Below are positions 1 through 6,176 of a DNA stretch of 11,080 bases, piece after piece; positions within the stretch are counted from its first letter, which is position 1, and every line of letters starts with the position of its first letter. Origin of the DNA: an uncultured Campylobacter sp. (GTDB lineage Bacteria > Campylobacterota > Campylobacteria > Campylobacterales > Campylobacteraceae); NCBI RefSeq assembly GCF_938018035.1, contig NZ_CALIJF010000203.1:1-11080 (forward strand), written 5' to 3'. Both the position numbers and the translations under genes were made by a program. Below the pieces are notes generated by a model. The model did no database searches. It had not been told where the DNA came from and saw nothing but the letters and a program-made list of their open reading frames with translations.

Positions 1-230
1 ATATTTATTACTTCAGTTTTATTGCCATCCTCCGCACCAAGGGATTTGGATAAAATTTTAGCGACCTCTTTTTTGATCTCGGTTTTGTTGTTTTCTAAAG
101 TAAGATTTGCCTCTGGAGTAGAAGAATTCGTCTCTACAAAGCTTCCCTCACCGGTCGTGTTGAGGTCTGCAAACGCTAAAGCAGCGCTAAAAAGACTAAT
201 CGTTAAAAAGCTGATTATAGATTTTTTCAT
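1..230 (-). CDS. Exported protein N-terminus, probable MscS-type mechanosensitive channel (partial)
   Basis: This is the first 76 codons of a minus-strand gene that runs off the left edge. It begins MKKSIISFLTISLFSAALAF, a typical Sec signal peptide (two Lys, a hydrophobic core, then cleavage probably near Ala-Phe-Ala at residue 21). After it comes a polar stretch rich in Asn, Thr, Glu and Lys that looks like a periplasmic linker. The ATG at 230 has an AAGGGA ribosome site a few bases upstream and lies inside the end of the carbonic anhydrase gene, a 35-base overlap that suggests coupled translation. No channel domain is visible in the part present. The channel assignment is inferred only from gene order: in C. 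jejuni a mechanosensitive channel gene sits next to the beta-carbonic anhydrase. That the gene is real and its product exported is fairly sure; the function is not. Confidence 0.6.
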   Translation of the reverse strand, partial: MKKSIISFLTISLFSAALAFADLNTTGEGSFVETNSSTPEANLTLENNKTEIKKEVAKILSKSLGAEDGNKTEVIN

Positions 231-864
231 AATCCATTCCCTTATTTAATAGCGTAAAATGCGCGCCTTCGTCGTCGTAGTTGAATAGCTCGCCCGTTTC
301 GATGACGTAGTGCCAGCCGTAAATTTTAATCTCGCCGTTTTTATAGGCGTCTTTGATGCCAGGAAAGCTAAGTAAATTTTGCATGGAATTTATAATATTT
401 AGCCGCTCGGTGATCCACTCGCGCTTGTCGGCGCCGAGATCTTTGAGCTTTTCGACCTCGTCTTTTACAGGCTGCATTAAATTTAGCCAGCGCCTTACGT
501 TTGGAATTTTTTCGAGCTTTTTAGCATCGTAAAACAGCGCAGCGCAGCCGCCGCAGTTGCTGTGCCCGCAAACGATGATATTTTTGATATTTAGCGAATA
601 TAGCGCGTATTCAATCGCTGAGGTAGTCGCCAAAAATTCCTCGCTAATTCGGTATGGAGGAACGACGTTTGCGATATTTCGCACGACGAAAAGCTCTCCT
701 GGAAGCGTCGAGGTAATTAGGCTCGGCACCACTCGCGAGTCGGAGCAGCCGATAAAAAGCGTGTGGGGCTTTTGATGATTTGCCAGACTTCCGAAAAGCT
801 CGGCATGCTCGGCAAAATTTTCTTCCATAAATTTAATAGCTCCATTTATTAACTGGCTGGGCAT
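196..864 (-). CDS. canB: Beta-class carbonic anhydrase
   Basis: The enzyme interconverts CO2 and bicarbonate in the cytoplasm, supplying bicarbonate for carboxylation reactions, which matters in CO2-requiring Campylobacter. The 222 residues carry the beta-class zinc site: Cys40 and Asp42 with Arg44 in the CSDSR motif, then His101 and Cys104 in CGHSNCGG. Length is normal for the family. The C-terminus has the expected YGWHYVIETGEL strand. The ATG at 864 is preceded by AAGGAG at good spacing, and a TATAAT box lies about 25 bases upstream. The last 35 bases overlap the start of the downstream exported protein, so the two are probably one transcript. C. jejuni Cj0237 (CanB) is the likely counterpart; many genomes label this gene cynT or can. 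No cyanate-metabolism genes are adjacent, so a role in cyanate breakdown is not supported here. Confidence 0.95.
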   Translation of the reverse strand: MPSQLINGAIKFMEENFAEHAELFGSLANHQKPHTLFIGCSDSRVVPSLITSTLPGELFVVRNIANVVPPYRISEEFLATTSAIEYALYSLNIKNIIVCGHSNCGGCAALFYDAKKLEKIPNVRRWLNLMQPVKDEVEKLKDLGADKREWITERLNIINSMQNLLSFPGIKDAYKNGEIKIYGWHYVIETGELFNYDDEGAHFTLLNKGMDYEKIYNQLFND

Positions 865-888
865 ACTTTCTCCTTAAAAAAGTCGGGA

Positions 889-894
889 ATTATA
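889..894 (-). promoter_or_regulatory. -10 element for canB
   Basis: On the minus strand the bases read TATAAT, within GTAATATATAATTCC, 24 bases before the canB ATG. Upstream DNA is AT-rich with no clear -35 box, as usual for sigma-70 promoters of Campylobacter. Transcription would start near 882, just ahead of the AAGGAG at about 871-876. Confidence 0.55.
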
Positions 895-957
895 TATTAC
901 TTTCATAAATAGATAGAATTCTGGGAATTTTTAATTATATATTTACCAAATTTTCGC

Positions 958-963
958 TAAACT
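958..963 (+). promoter_or_regulatory. -10 element (TAAACT) for the BI-1 gene
   Basis: The hexamer TAAACT sits in TTTTCGCTAAACTCC, 32 bases before the ATG at 996. The hexamer is poor, but the CGC before it and the spacing match the better -10 boxes of frr, the TerC gene and the 8636 gene. TATATT at 938-943 is an alternative. This is inferred from comparison inside the window. Confidence 0.4.
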
Positions 964-995
964 CCCCGCTCATAAATCAAAAGAAGGAGAAAGAT

Positions 996-1691
996 ATGAG
1001 TCTATACGACAGACGAAATTACGCGGACGGCTACGAGCTATCGGACGCGTCACTGGAACAAGGACGAATCTCTCAGACCATTAAACAAACCTACGCGCTT
1101 CTAACCGCTTCGATGATAGCTGCAGCGGCAGGGGCTTTTGTGGCGATGAGTTTCGGCGTGAGCTTGGCTATTCATCCATTTTTATATCTAGTGCTTTTAA
1201 TGGGGCTGATCTTCGGTATGCAAGCAGCTGTAAATCGCGGCGCCAACACGATTGCGCTGGTTTTGCTTTTTGCATTTACCTTTATTACCGGTCTTACTCT
1301 AGGTAAATTGATCGCTATTTATATCGCAGCAGGCGCTGGAGACGTGGTAACGCATGCGTTTGTGGCTACGGCGATTACTTTCGGTGCTCTTACCGTTTAT
1401 GCGATGAATACAAAGACAAATTTCGACTCTTGGGGCAAGCCGCTATTGGTATCGCTTGTGGCTATTATCGTGCTAAGCCTTTTGAACTACTTCTTTTTCA
1501 AAAGCACCGTGCTTGATATAGCGATTTCAGCTTTTTCGGCTTTAATCTTTTCGATGTATATCATCTACGATACTAAAAATATTATAAACGGCACCTACAC
1601 TTCACCGATAATGGCTGCCGTAGATATGTATCTAAACATCTACAACCTCTTCCTTTCGCTGCTAAGAATTTTCGGCGCAAGCAGAGACTAA
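996..1691 (+). CDS. Bax inhibitor-1/YccA family inner-membrane protein
   Basis: A 231-residue polytopic membrane protein of the BI-1 (TMBIM, UPF0005) family. A short polar N-terminus (1-30) is followed by about seven hydrophobic segments near residues 32-53, 61-79, 84-104, 115-136, 149-168, 172-192 and 206-226. The family signature is clear near the end: FSMYIIYDTKNII at 185-197, then AAVDMYLNIYNLFLSLLRIFG. Members have been described as pH-sensitive calcium leak channels (Bacillus YetJ) and as modulators of FtsH-type proteolysis (E. coli YccA); which applies here cannot be read from the sequence. AAGGAG at 984-989 fixes the ATG at 996. The gene lies between canB (divergent) and secG, the order of C. 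jejuni Cj0237-Cj0236c-Cj0235c. It ends at a hairpin and secG has its own promoter, so it is probably mostly monocistronic. Confidence 0.9.
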   Translation: MSLYDRRNYADGYELSDASLEQGRISQTIKQTYALLTASMIAAAAGAFVAMSFGVSLAIHPFLYLVLLMGLIFGMQAAVNRGANTIALVLLFAFTFITGLTLGKLIAIYIAAGAGDVVTHAFVATAITFGALTVYAMNTKTNFDSWGKPLLVSLVAIIVLSLLNYFFFKSTVLDIAISAFSALIFSMYIIYDTKNIINGTYTSPIMAAVDMYLNIYNLFLSLLRIFGASRD

Positions 1692-1698
1692 ATTTTAC

Positions 1699-1717
1699 GC
1701 ACCGCTTCGTGCGGTGC
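1699..1717 (+). terminator. GC-rich hairpin after the BI-1 gene
   Basis: GCACCGC and GCGGTGC form a perfect 7-bp stem around a 5-base loop (TTCGT), 8 bases after the stop codon. The following bases, ACTCTTAACTT, are only moderately T-rich, so this may be a weak or partial terminator that lets some transcription continue into secG. Confidence 0.55.
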
Positions 1718-1748
1718 ACTCTTAACTTAAAATTTATAAATCTTTTAT

Positions 1749-1754
1749 TATAAT
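1749..1754 (+). promoter_or_regulatory. -10 element (TATAAT) for secG
   Basis: A consensus TATAAT within TTTTATTATAATCGCAA, 31 bases before the GTG start of secG. Upstream DNA is T- and A-rich without an obvious -35 box. It lies after the BI-1 hairpin and gives secG its own promoter. Confidence 0.65.
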
Positions 1755-1785
1755 CGCAAATTCAATTTTTTCAAAAGGTTTTATA

Positions 1786-2307
1786 GTGACTACGTTATTT
1801 TTGGTTTTACAAGTCGTCTTCGCCGTGATAATTACGATCTCCGTTCTGCTGCAAAAGAGCTCTTCTATTGGGCTTGGCGCATACAGCGGAAGCAACGAAA
1901 GCTTATTCGGAGCGAAGGGTCCGGCGGGGTTTTTAGCTAAATTTACGGCATTTATGGGAATTTTATTCGTGATAAATACACTGGTGCTTGCGTATTTCTA
2001 TCAGCAAGATGCTAAATCTTCCGTAGTCGATCGCGTAAAGATCGAAGCAAATGCTACTAAATCCGTGCCAAACGCTGTCCCTGACGTGCCATCCATCCCA
2101 GCTTCTGGTGCAAAGCCTAATTTCGCTCCGGCAAGCACTGAGTCAAATTCTATAATTAGCGGCGAGACCAATGCGACGGATACGAAAATCGAAGCACCCG
2201 CAGCTCCTGCTACCGATACCGCCGCAGCTAGCGCGCCTGCCCAGTTGCAAGCATCAAGTGATACCAATGCCAGCGCCGCTTCTGCAGATCAAAACGCAAC
2301 CAAATAA
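1786..2307 (+). CDS. secG: SecG, preprotein translocase subunit, with long C-terminal tail
   Basis: SecG is the small inner-membrane partner of SecY and SecE and stimulates SecA-driven export. The first 75 residues are a standard SecG: helix 1 at about 3-22, the loop LLQKSSSIGLGAYSGSNESLF, the FGAKGPAGFLAK segment, and helix 2 at about 52-72. Residues 76-173 form an extra tail rich in Ala, Ser, Thr, Asn and Pro with no hydrophobic segment, probably disordered; E. coli SecG is about 110 residues. The start is GTG at 1786, supported by AAAAGG at about 1774-1778. The gene has its own TATAAT box and ends in a strong hairpin, so it seems to be its own transcription unit ahead of frr, as in the C. 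jejuni order. Confidence 0.92.
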   Translation: MTTLFLVLQVVFAVIITISVLLQKSSSIGLGAYSGSNESLFGAKGPAGFLAKFTAFMGILFVINTLVLAYFYQQDAKSSVVDRVKIEANATKSVPNAVPDVPSIPASGAKPNFAPASTESNSIISGETNATDTKIEAPAAPATDTAAASAPAQLQASSDTNASAASADQNATK

Positions 2308-2311
2308 ACTC

Positions 2312-2327
2312 TAAATTTTAAAATTTA
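2312..2327. repeat. 16-bp palindrome TAAATTTTAAAATTTA after secG
   Basis: A perfect palindrome belonging to the window-wide AATTTTAAAATT family (other copies at 3654, 4993, 5143, 6031, 9740 and 9910). It overlaps the left arm of the secG terminator, so it may only be part of terminator architecture here. Confidence 0.7.
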
Positions 2328-2370
2328 AAAGCGCAAAATCCGCGCTTTTAAATGCTATTCTTATTTTTTT
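2323..2370 (+). terminator. Rho-independent terminator of secG
   Basis: ATTTAAAAGCGC (2323-2334) and GCGCTTTTAAAT (2342-2353) pair perfectly over 12 bp around a 7-base loop. A T-rich run including seven T in a row follows (2364-2370). It lies 15 bases past the secG stop and just before the frr promoter. Confidence 0.8.
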
Positions 2371-2375
2371 AACGC

Positions 2376-2381
2376 TATAAT
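2376..2381 (+). promoter_or_regulatory. -10 element (TATAAT) for frr-pyrE
   Basis: TATAAT within AACGCTATAATTTCGC, 27 bases before the frr ATG, right after the secG terminator. It shares CGCTATAAT exactly with the promoter at 8598. Confidence 0.7.
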
Positions 2382-2408
2382 TTCGCAAATTTTATTTAAA
2401 GGATTTGA

Positions 2409-2966
2409 ATGCTAGAAGCTATCTACAAAGAGCAAAGAGCAAACGGCGATCGAGCTATCGAGGCTTTGAAAAAGGACTTTACGACGCTACGCACCGGTAA
2501 AGTGAGCGTGGCGATCCTAGATCATATTTTCGTGGATTATTACGGCTCGCAGACTCCGCTAAATCAGGTCGCGACCGTCCTTTCGACCGATGCGGTAACG
2601 ATCTCGATCACACCGTGGGAAAAGCCGATGCTAAAGGCGATCGAAAGCGCGATCGCAGCGGCGAATATAGGCGTAAACCCAACTAATGACGGCGAGAGCG
2701 TGAAGCTCTTTTTCCCGCCGATGACGGTCGAGCAACGCCAAGAAAATGCAAAAAAGGCCAAAGCGATGGGCGAGAAGGCCAAAATCGGCATTCGCAACGT
2801 CCGCAAAGACGCTAACGACGAAATCAAAAAGCTCGAAAAAGACAAAGCGATCTCCGAAGACGACGCTAAAAAGGGCTACGACGAGGTGCAAAAGATCACT
2901 GACTCTTACTCCGCCAAGATCGACGACGCAGTCAAGGCTAAAGAAGCCGAGCTTTTGAAGGTTTGA
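2409..2966 (+). CDS. frr: Ribosome recycling factor
   Basis: RRF acts with EF-G to split the post-termination ribosome so that the subunits can be reused; it is cytoplasmic and essential in most bacteria. At 185 residues it has the family's exact size. Visible hallmarks are LRTGKVSVAILDHIFVDYYG at 27-46, TPLNQVA at 49-55, NIGVNPTNDGESVKLFFPPM at 86-105 (the alpha/beta domain II) and the helix with IRNVRKDAND at 128-137, which holds the conserved arginine used on the ribosome. The C-terminal helix is Lys/Glu/Asp-rich. AAAGGA at about 2398-2403 supports the ATG at 2409. pyrE begins 3 bases after the stop, so they are one operon. Confidence 0.97.
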   Translation: MLEAIYKEQRANGDRAIEALKKDFTTLRTGKVSVAILDHIFVDYYGSQTPLNQVATVLSTDAVTISITPWEKPMLKAIESAIAAANIGVNPTNDGESVKLFFPPMTVEQRQENAKKAKAMGEKAKIGIRNVRKDANDEIKKLEKDKAISEDDAKKGYDEVQKITDSYSAKIDDAVKAKEAELLKV

Positions 2967-2969
2967 GCT

Positions 2970-3581
2970 GTGAATATAGAAAAAATCTATCGCGACTGCG
3001 GCGCATATCTGCGAGGGCATTTTCTGCTTTCAAGCGGCAACCACTCGGAATTCTATCTGCAAAGTGCCAAAGTGCTTGAAGATCCGCAGCTCGCGGGACA
3101 GCTCGCGGACGAGCTTGCCACAATCATAGAAAAAGCAGGCGTAGAGTTTGATAGTGTCTGCTCGCCCGCGCTGGGAGGAATTTTAGCGGGCTACGAGCTA
3201 GCTCGCGCGGCAAAAAAGCGCTTTATATTTACCGAGCGCGTAGATCGCGTAATGAGCCTGCGCCGTGGCTTTGAAGTACATAAGGGCGAGAAATTTATCG
3301 TCTGCGAGGACATCATCACTACGGGCGGCTCAGCTCTTGAGAGCGCAAGGCTCATCGAAAACCTAGGCGGCGAGGTCGTGGGCTTTGCCGCGCTTGCCAA
3401 TCGCGGATTTTGCAAGGTCGCAAATTTAGCGGGCAGCAGTGCAAAGGCTGGCGCCAAGCTGCCCGCGGATAAGCCGTTTTTTGCGCTAGGCAATTTCGAG
3501 TTTGAAATTTACGAGCCCGCAACCTGCCCGCTTTGTGCTACCGGAAGCAAGGCGATCAAGCCCGGCAGTCGCGGAAACTAG
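2970..3581 (+). CDS. pyrE: Orotate phosphoribosyltransferase
   Basis: PyrE joins orotate to PRPP to make orotidine 5'-monophosphate, the fifth step of de novo pyrimidine synthesis, in the cytoplasm. The type I phosphoribosyltransferase PRPP loop is clear at residues 109-122 (FIVCEDIITTGGSA, with the Glu-Asp pair and TTGG). Upstream are SSGNHSEFYLQSAK (21-34) and FTERVDRVMSLRRGF (87-101), the orotate and catalytic-loop regions. The C-terminus has a CPLC pair (186-189), which could bind a metal. At 203 residues the length is normal. The GTG at 2970 has GAAGG about 8 bases upstream, inside the frr end, pointing to translational coupling. Confidence 0.95.
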   Translation: MNIEKIYRDCGAYLRGHFLLSSGNHSEFYLQSAKVLEDPQLAGQLADELATIIEKAGVEFDSVCSPALGGILAGYELARAAKKRFIFTERVDRVMSLRRGFEVHKGEKFIVCEDIITTGGSALESARLIENLGGEVVGFAALANRGFCKVANLAGSSAKAGAKLPADKPFFALGNFEFEIYEPATCPLCATGSKAIKPGSRGN

Positions 3582-3684
3582 GCGCCGATTTGCTGCTAAG
3601 AAACCGCAACGAGATTAAATTTTATCCTCTAGGCTCTAAATTTAGCGCGCCGGAATTTTAAAATTTAATCCAAAACGGATCAAA

Positions 3685-4110
3685 ATGGCAAAACAAAAAG
3701 CTAAAATTTCGCCGATTTTTCTGCGCATAAAGGCCTTAATCGTCGATCTTTTCATCATCGCGATGCCCCTATTCTACGGCGTTACCTATCTCGTCTTGGG
3801 CTCGAAAGAGGCTCTGTGGTGTAACCAAGCCGCAATCACGCTTATATGGCTTGCTTACGGCGCGATTTGTGCGGTATTTTATGCTCGCAGCGCTCAGACG
3901 CCGGGCTATAAGCTCGCAGGACTTTACCTCATCGACGTTCGCAGCGGACGCAAAGTAAGCTTTTTTAGAGCCTTAGCGCGCTTTGCTTGCTTCGTATTTG
4001 CGGGCTTTAGCGTCATCGGGCTTTTGATCTGCTTTTTTCGCAAAGACAGGCTGAACTTACACGACCTGCTAAGCGGGACAGCACCCGTCGTGCGAAAGGA
4101 CGCGCAGTGA
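3685..4110 (+). CDS. RDD-family inner-membrane protein
   Basis: A 141-residue protein with membrane segments near 18-38, 47-67 and 97-118. It fits the RDD family: Arg14 and Asp21 in LRIKALIVDLFII, the QTPGYKLAGLYLIDV motif at 71-85, and the closing RKDRLNLHDLLSGT at 119-132. RDD proteins have been linked to ion transport or stress in a few species, but their general role is unknown. The ribosome site before the ATG is weak (ACGGAT). A gap of 103 bases separates it from pyrE and holds one AATTTTAAAATT palindrome (3654-3665); no strong terminator is visible there, so the gene may be read from the frr promoter. Its stop overlaps the rnhB start by 4 bases, so those two are coupled. C. jejuni Cj0232c next to pyrE is the likely counterpart. 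Confidence 0.85.
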   Translation: MAKQKAKISPIFLRIKALIVDLFIIAMPLFYGVTYLVLGSKEALWCNQAAITLIWLAYGAICAVFYARSAQTPGYKLAGLYLIDVRSGRKVSFFRALARFACFVFAGFSVIGLLICFFRKDRLNLHDLLSGTAPVVRKDAQ

Positions 4111-4670
4111 GCGGGCAGATTTGCGGCATCGACGAGGCAGGGCGCGGATGTCTTGCAGGACCGCTTTGCGTCGCGGGCTGCGTGCTACAGCGCGAGATCG
4201 CGGGACTTGCCGATAGCAAAAAGCTAAGCGAGAAGCGGCGCGAGGAGCTTTACGCTCAGATCATCGAAAACTCGCGCTACAAAATCGTCGAAATTTCAAG
4301 CGCACAGGTCGATGAGATCGGACTCAGCGCATGTCTAAGATTGGCGCTTGAGCAGATTCTCGCGTATTTTGCGGGTTTTAGCGGACAGATCATTTACGAC
4401 GGCAACGCAAACTTCGGCGTACGCGGACTTCAGACGCTCGTAAAGGCCGACGCGCAAATCGCCGAAGTAAGCGCGGCAAGCATCCTCGCCAAGGTCACGC
4501 GCGACCGCACGATGTATGAGCTCGCGCAGCACTACCCGCAATACGGCTTCGCACAAAACAAAGGCTACGGCTCGCGCGCACACATCGCGGCGATCGAGCG
4601 GTACGGGCTCACGCCTTTTCACCGTGCAAGCTACAAGATCAAATCGCTGCAACCCTCGCTGTTTGATTAA
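4107..4670 (+). CDS. rnhB: Ribonuclease HII
   Basis: RNase HII cuts the RNA strand of RNA-DNA hybrids and removes single ribonucleotides misincorporated in DNA. All active-site residues are present by comparison with E. coli RnhB: Asp9 and Glu10 in GIDEAGRG (with the GRG motif), Asp98 in YDGN and Asp115 in VKAD. Other family blocks are DSKKLSEKRR (36-45), SAASILAKVTRDR (122-134) and QYGFAQNKGYG (145-155). At 187 residues it is slightly shorter than the E. coli enzyme (198). Translation starts at a GTG that overlaps the stop of the RDD gene in GTGA, so the two are probably translated together. Confidence 0.96.
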   Translation: MSGQICGIDEAGRGCLAGPLCVAGCVLQREIAGLADSKKLSEKRREELYAQIIENSRYKIVEISSAQVDEIGLSACLRLALEQILAYFAGFSGQIIYDGNANFGVRGLQTLVKADAQIAEVSAASILAKVTRDRTMYELAQHYPQYGFAQNKGYGSRAHIAAIERYGLTPFHRASYKIKSLQPSLFD

Positions 4671-4690
4671 TGCGGCAGCAAGCTTGCTTG

Positions 4691-4713
4691 ATCGGCGAGG
4701 CAAAAACCGCCGA
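4691..4713 (+). terminator. Possible weak hairpin terminator after rnhB
   Basis: ATCGGC pairs with GCCGAT, with an inner GG/CC pair, a GA bulge and a CAAAAA loop, about 20 bases past the rnhB stop. The following TTTCGATTGA is only partly T-rich, so function is uncertain. Confidence 0.35.
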
Positions 4714-5082
4714 TTTCGATTGATACTCCGTCGGCAAACGGCGCCAAAATTCATATTTGAATGCAAAGCACGCCGATTTTAGCCGATACAACAATCGCTA
4801 GTTTTGGTGGGCGGAATCCGCTTTTTGCCTAGCTAGCAAGAAATTTAATAGCTCACGCTCGCGGCTATGGTCTACTCTTGCGCTGCTTGCAGGAATTTTA
4901 ACTGCGCTTTCATATCTCGTAAGAGCCCGTACAAGGTCGGAATTTTATCTAAAACTGCGAGCTCGGCTCGCTAGCTTATCCGCGCCCGAATAAATTTTAA
5001 AATTCCGCGCAGCGAAAATTTAGCCCGTACGCCGCAATAAAGCTAAAATTTAAATTTAGCCTTGACGACGAGAAGGTATTGC

Positions 5083-5098
5083 GTTTTAAATTTAAAAC
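5083..5098. repeat. 16-bp perfect palindrome GTTTTAAATTTAAAAC
   Basis: A perfect palindrome in gene-free DNA, with a TTTAAATTT core unlike the AATTTTAAAATT family. It lies about 50 bases beyond the lipoprotein gene terminator. Function unknown; it could be a protein-binding site or AT-rich chance structure. Confidence 0.6.
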
Positions 5099-5130
5099 CG
5101 CGGGTAAAATTTTGAATGAAATTTTGATAT

Positions 5131-5173
5131 AAAAACTCGGCTAAATTTTAAAATTTCATCAAATTTAGCCGAG
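5131..5173 (-). terminator. Rho-independent terminator of the lipoprotein gene
   Basis: On the minus strand CTCGGCTAAATTT pairs perfectly with AAATTTAGCCGAG over 13 bp around a 12-base loop, followed directly by TTTTT (5135-5131). It begins 11 bases after the stop codon at 5185-5187. The stem and loop contain the AAATTTTAAAATTT palindrome (5143-5156). Confidence 0.85.
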
Positions 5174-5184
5174 AGATGAGGTGC

Positions 5185-5952
5185 TTATTTTCTTTCGTAG
5201 AAAATTACTAAAGCGTCTTCTGCCACCCTTTTACCAGTGAACGAACTTGTTTTAATAATATCATCGGCAACATCTTCGGTCACTATAAATTTATCCGACA
5301 AACTTATGCTTTTATCGGCATTCACGATAAAATTTAGCTCAATAGCAGCTTTTGATGGATACTCTACTTTTTTGCGTCCAAAAACTGCATCATATTGCTC
5401 TACTGTTAGCTGCGAGTAATAGACGGCTCTCTTAAGATATTCTATAATATAATCAACGCTATATTCTTTTTGAAATTCCCCTTTTAATTTATCGTCACAA
5501 TCAACTATCTTGTCTTCATCGTCGAATTCTATTTTGCCTTTAGTTTTAAATGTTTCTTGGAATTTTACCTCATTGAGTTTGCAGTGTTCTTTTGCTAGCT
5601 TAAGCAGGCCTTGCTCATCATAGACCTTACTTTTGTAATAAATCATAGCATTATTTAAAGATGTATCCAACGCTCTTTGTTTATAAGATTTAAGGCTCTC
5701 GGTTTTATCTTGCACTATCTTTGCTTTCATGCGCTCCATATCCAAGTCGCAGACCATCTTAACCGTCTTTAATCCGCCGTTTTCCTCTCTGCTCCACGTG
5801 ATATTTTTACACATTTTCGAGCCCTCGATCGCCGTGCCGATACTCATCGACTTGAAATCAGGCAAAGTATAGTTTTTCACGAGCTCTACTTCGTCCTCGC
5901 CACATCCTGTTAAAATAAATGCCGCCAGCACGGCGCTTAGCACATATTTCAT
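5185..5952 (-). CDS. Putative lipoprotein of unknown function
   Basis: A 255-residue protein whose N-terminus is a lipoprotein signal: MKYVLSAVLAAFILTGCGED, with lipobox Leu-Thr-Gly-Cys and lipidated Cys17. Acidic residues follow (Glu-Asp-Glu), so inner- or outer-membrane sorting cannot be decided. The mature part has four Cys (48, 68, 124, 152), enough for two disulfides in the periplasm. It is charged and mainly soluble, with a Lys/Glu/Asp-rich middle and a C-terminal segment (about 200-250) that alternates like beta strands. I do not recognise the family. AAGGAG sits ahead of the ATG at 5952. A strong terminator follows and the neighbour is divergent, so it is a single-gene unit. Its DNA is visibly AT-richer than rnhB and the TerC gene, which hints at a separate origin. 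Confidence 0.85.
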   Translation of the reverse strand: MKYVLSAVLAAFILTGCGEDEVELVKNYTLPDFKSMSIGTAIEGSKMCKNITWSREENGGLKTVKMVCDLDMERMKAKIVQDKTESLKSYKQRALDTSLNNAMIYYKSKVYDEQGLLKLAKEHCKLNEVKFQETFKTKGKIEFDDEDKIVDCDDKLKGEFQKEYSVDYIIEYLKRAVYYSQLTVEQYDAVFGRKKVEYPSKAAIELNFIVNADKSISLSDKFIVTEDVADDIIKTSSFTGKRVAEDALVIFYERK

Positions 5953-5983
5953 CTTTAACTCCTTGAGGTGAATTTTTTAGAAA

Positions 5984-5989
5984 ATAATG
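5984..5989 (-). promoter_or_regulatory. Possible -10 element of the lipoprotein gene beside a G6 run
   Basis: On the minus strand CATTAT lies 31 bases before the ATG, the same spacing as other promoters here. Just upstream, where the -10/-35 spacer should be, is GGGAGGGGGG (six G in a row, 5998-5993). The hexamer is not a strong match. Confidence 0.3.
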
Positions 5990-6030
5990 CTACCCCCCTC
6001 CCTGCTTAAAAACGGGTAAATTTAGAGCTT

Positions 6031-6044
6031 AAATTTTAAAATTT
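6031..6044. repeat. AAATTTTAAAATTT palindrome in the divergent intergenic region
   Basis: A perfect 14-bp palindrome between the divergent lipoprotein and TerC genes. It belongs to a family sharing the 12-base core AATTTTAAAATT, found at 2314, 3654, 4993, 5144, 6032, 9740 and 9910, always outside genes in this window. Here it is not part of a terminator, so it could be a binding site or an intergenic repeat word. Confidence 0.65.
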
Positions 6045-6139
6045 CGCTGCCAAAATTCTACGTTCTTAATCTACGAAATTCCCCGCGCTGTTTCGCGCGC
6101 AAAGGCGGTAAAATTTAGAAATTTTAACCAAACTTTCGC

Positions 6140-6145
6140 TATCAT
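6140..6145 (+). promoter_or_regulatory. -10 element (TATCAT) for the TerC gene
   Basis: TATCAT within CTTTCGCTATCATCACGG, 31 bases before the ATG at 6177. It has the same CGC lead-in and start-codon spacing as the frr and 8636 promoters, with one change from TATAAT. Confidence 0.55.
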
Positions 6146-6176
6146 CACGGCTTAAATTTTCACCCAAAGGAAACCG

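Larger units (their letters stand above)
4671..5184. other. Gene-free region between rnhB and the lipoprotein gene
   Basis: These 514 bases hold no convincing gene on either strand; the longest plus-strand reading from an ATG (4867) gives only about 35 residues with no clear ribosome site. Present are a GC-rich hairpin after rnhB (4691-4713), one AATTTTAAAATT copy (4993-5004), a 16-bp palindrome (5083-5098), and the terminator of the lipoprotein gene at the right end. The first 300 bases are fairly GC-rich with no recognisable motif; they could be remnants of a lost gene. Confidence 0.6.

Noticed and set aside
22..249. Plus-strand open frame of 75 codons opposite the left-edge gene
   Set aside because: It is antisense to a signal-peptide-bearing gene that has a ribosome site; its own product has no recognisable features and no ribosome site.
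2564..3123. Several minus-strand frames opposite frr and pyrE
   Set aside because: Shadows of two firmly identified housekeeping genes.
3582..3662. Open frame after pyrE reading GADLLLRNRNEIKFYPLG and onward to a TAA, as if a gene tail
   Set aside because: It has no start codon of its own and is out of frame with pyrE. PyrE already has a normal length and C-terminus, so a frameshifted extension is not needed.
4516..4782. Plus-strand frame of 88 codons overlapping the end of rnhB
   Set aside because: Arg/Ser/Thr-rich shadow of rnhB in another frame without a ribosome site.
4867..4974. Small plus-strand ORF of about 35 residues in the gene-free region after rnhB
   Set aside because: No ribosome binding site, no promoter and an unstructured Cys/Ser-rich product; consistent with chance.
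4671..5184. tRNA or structured RNA gene in the long gap
   Set aside because: I saw no TPsiC-arm motif, cloverleaf or strong promoter; hairpins present are better explained as terminators.
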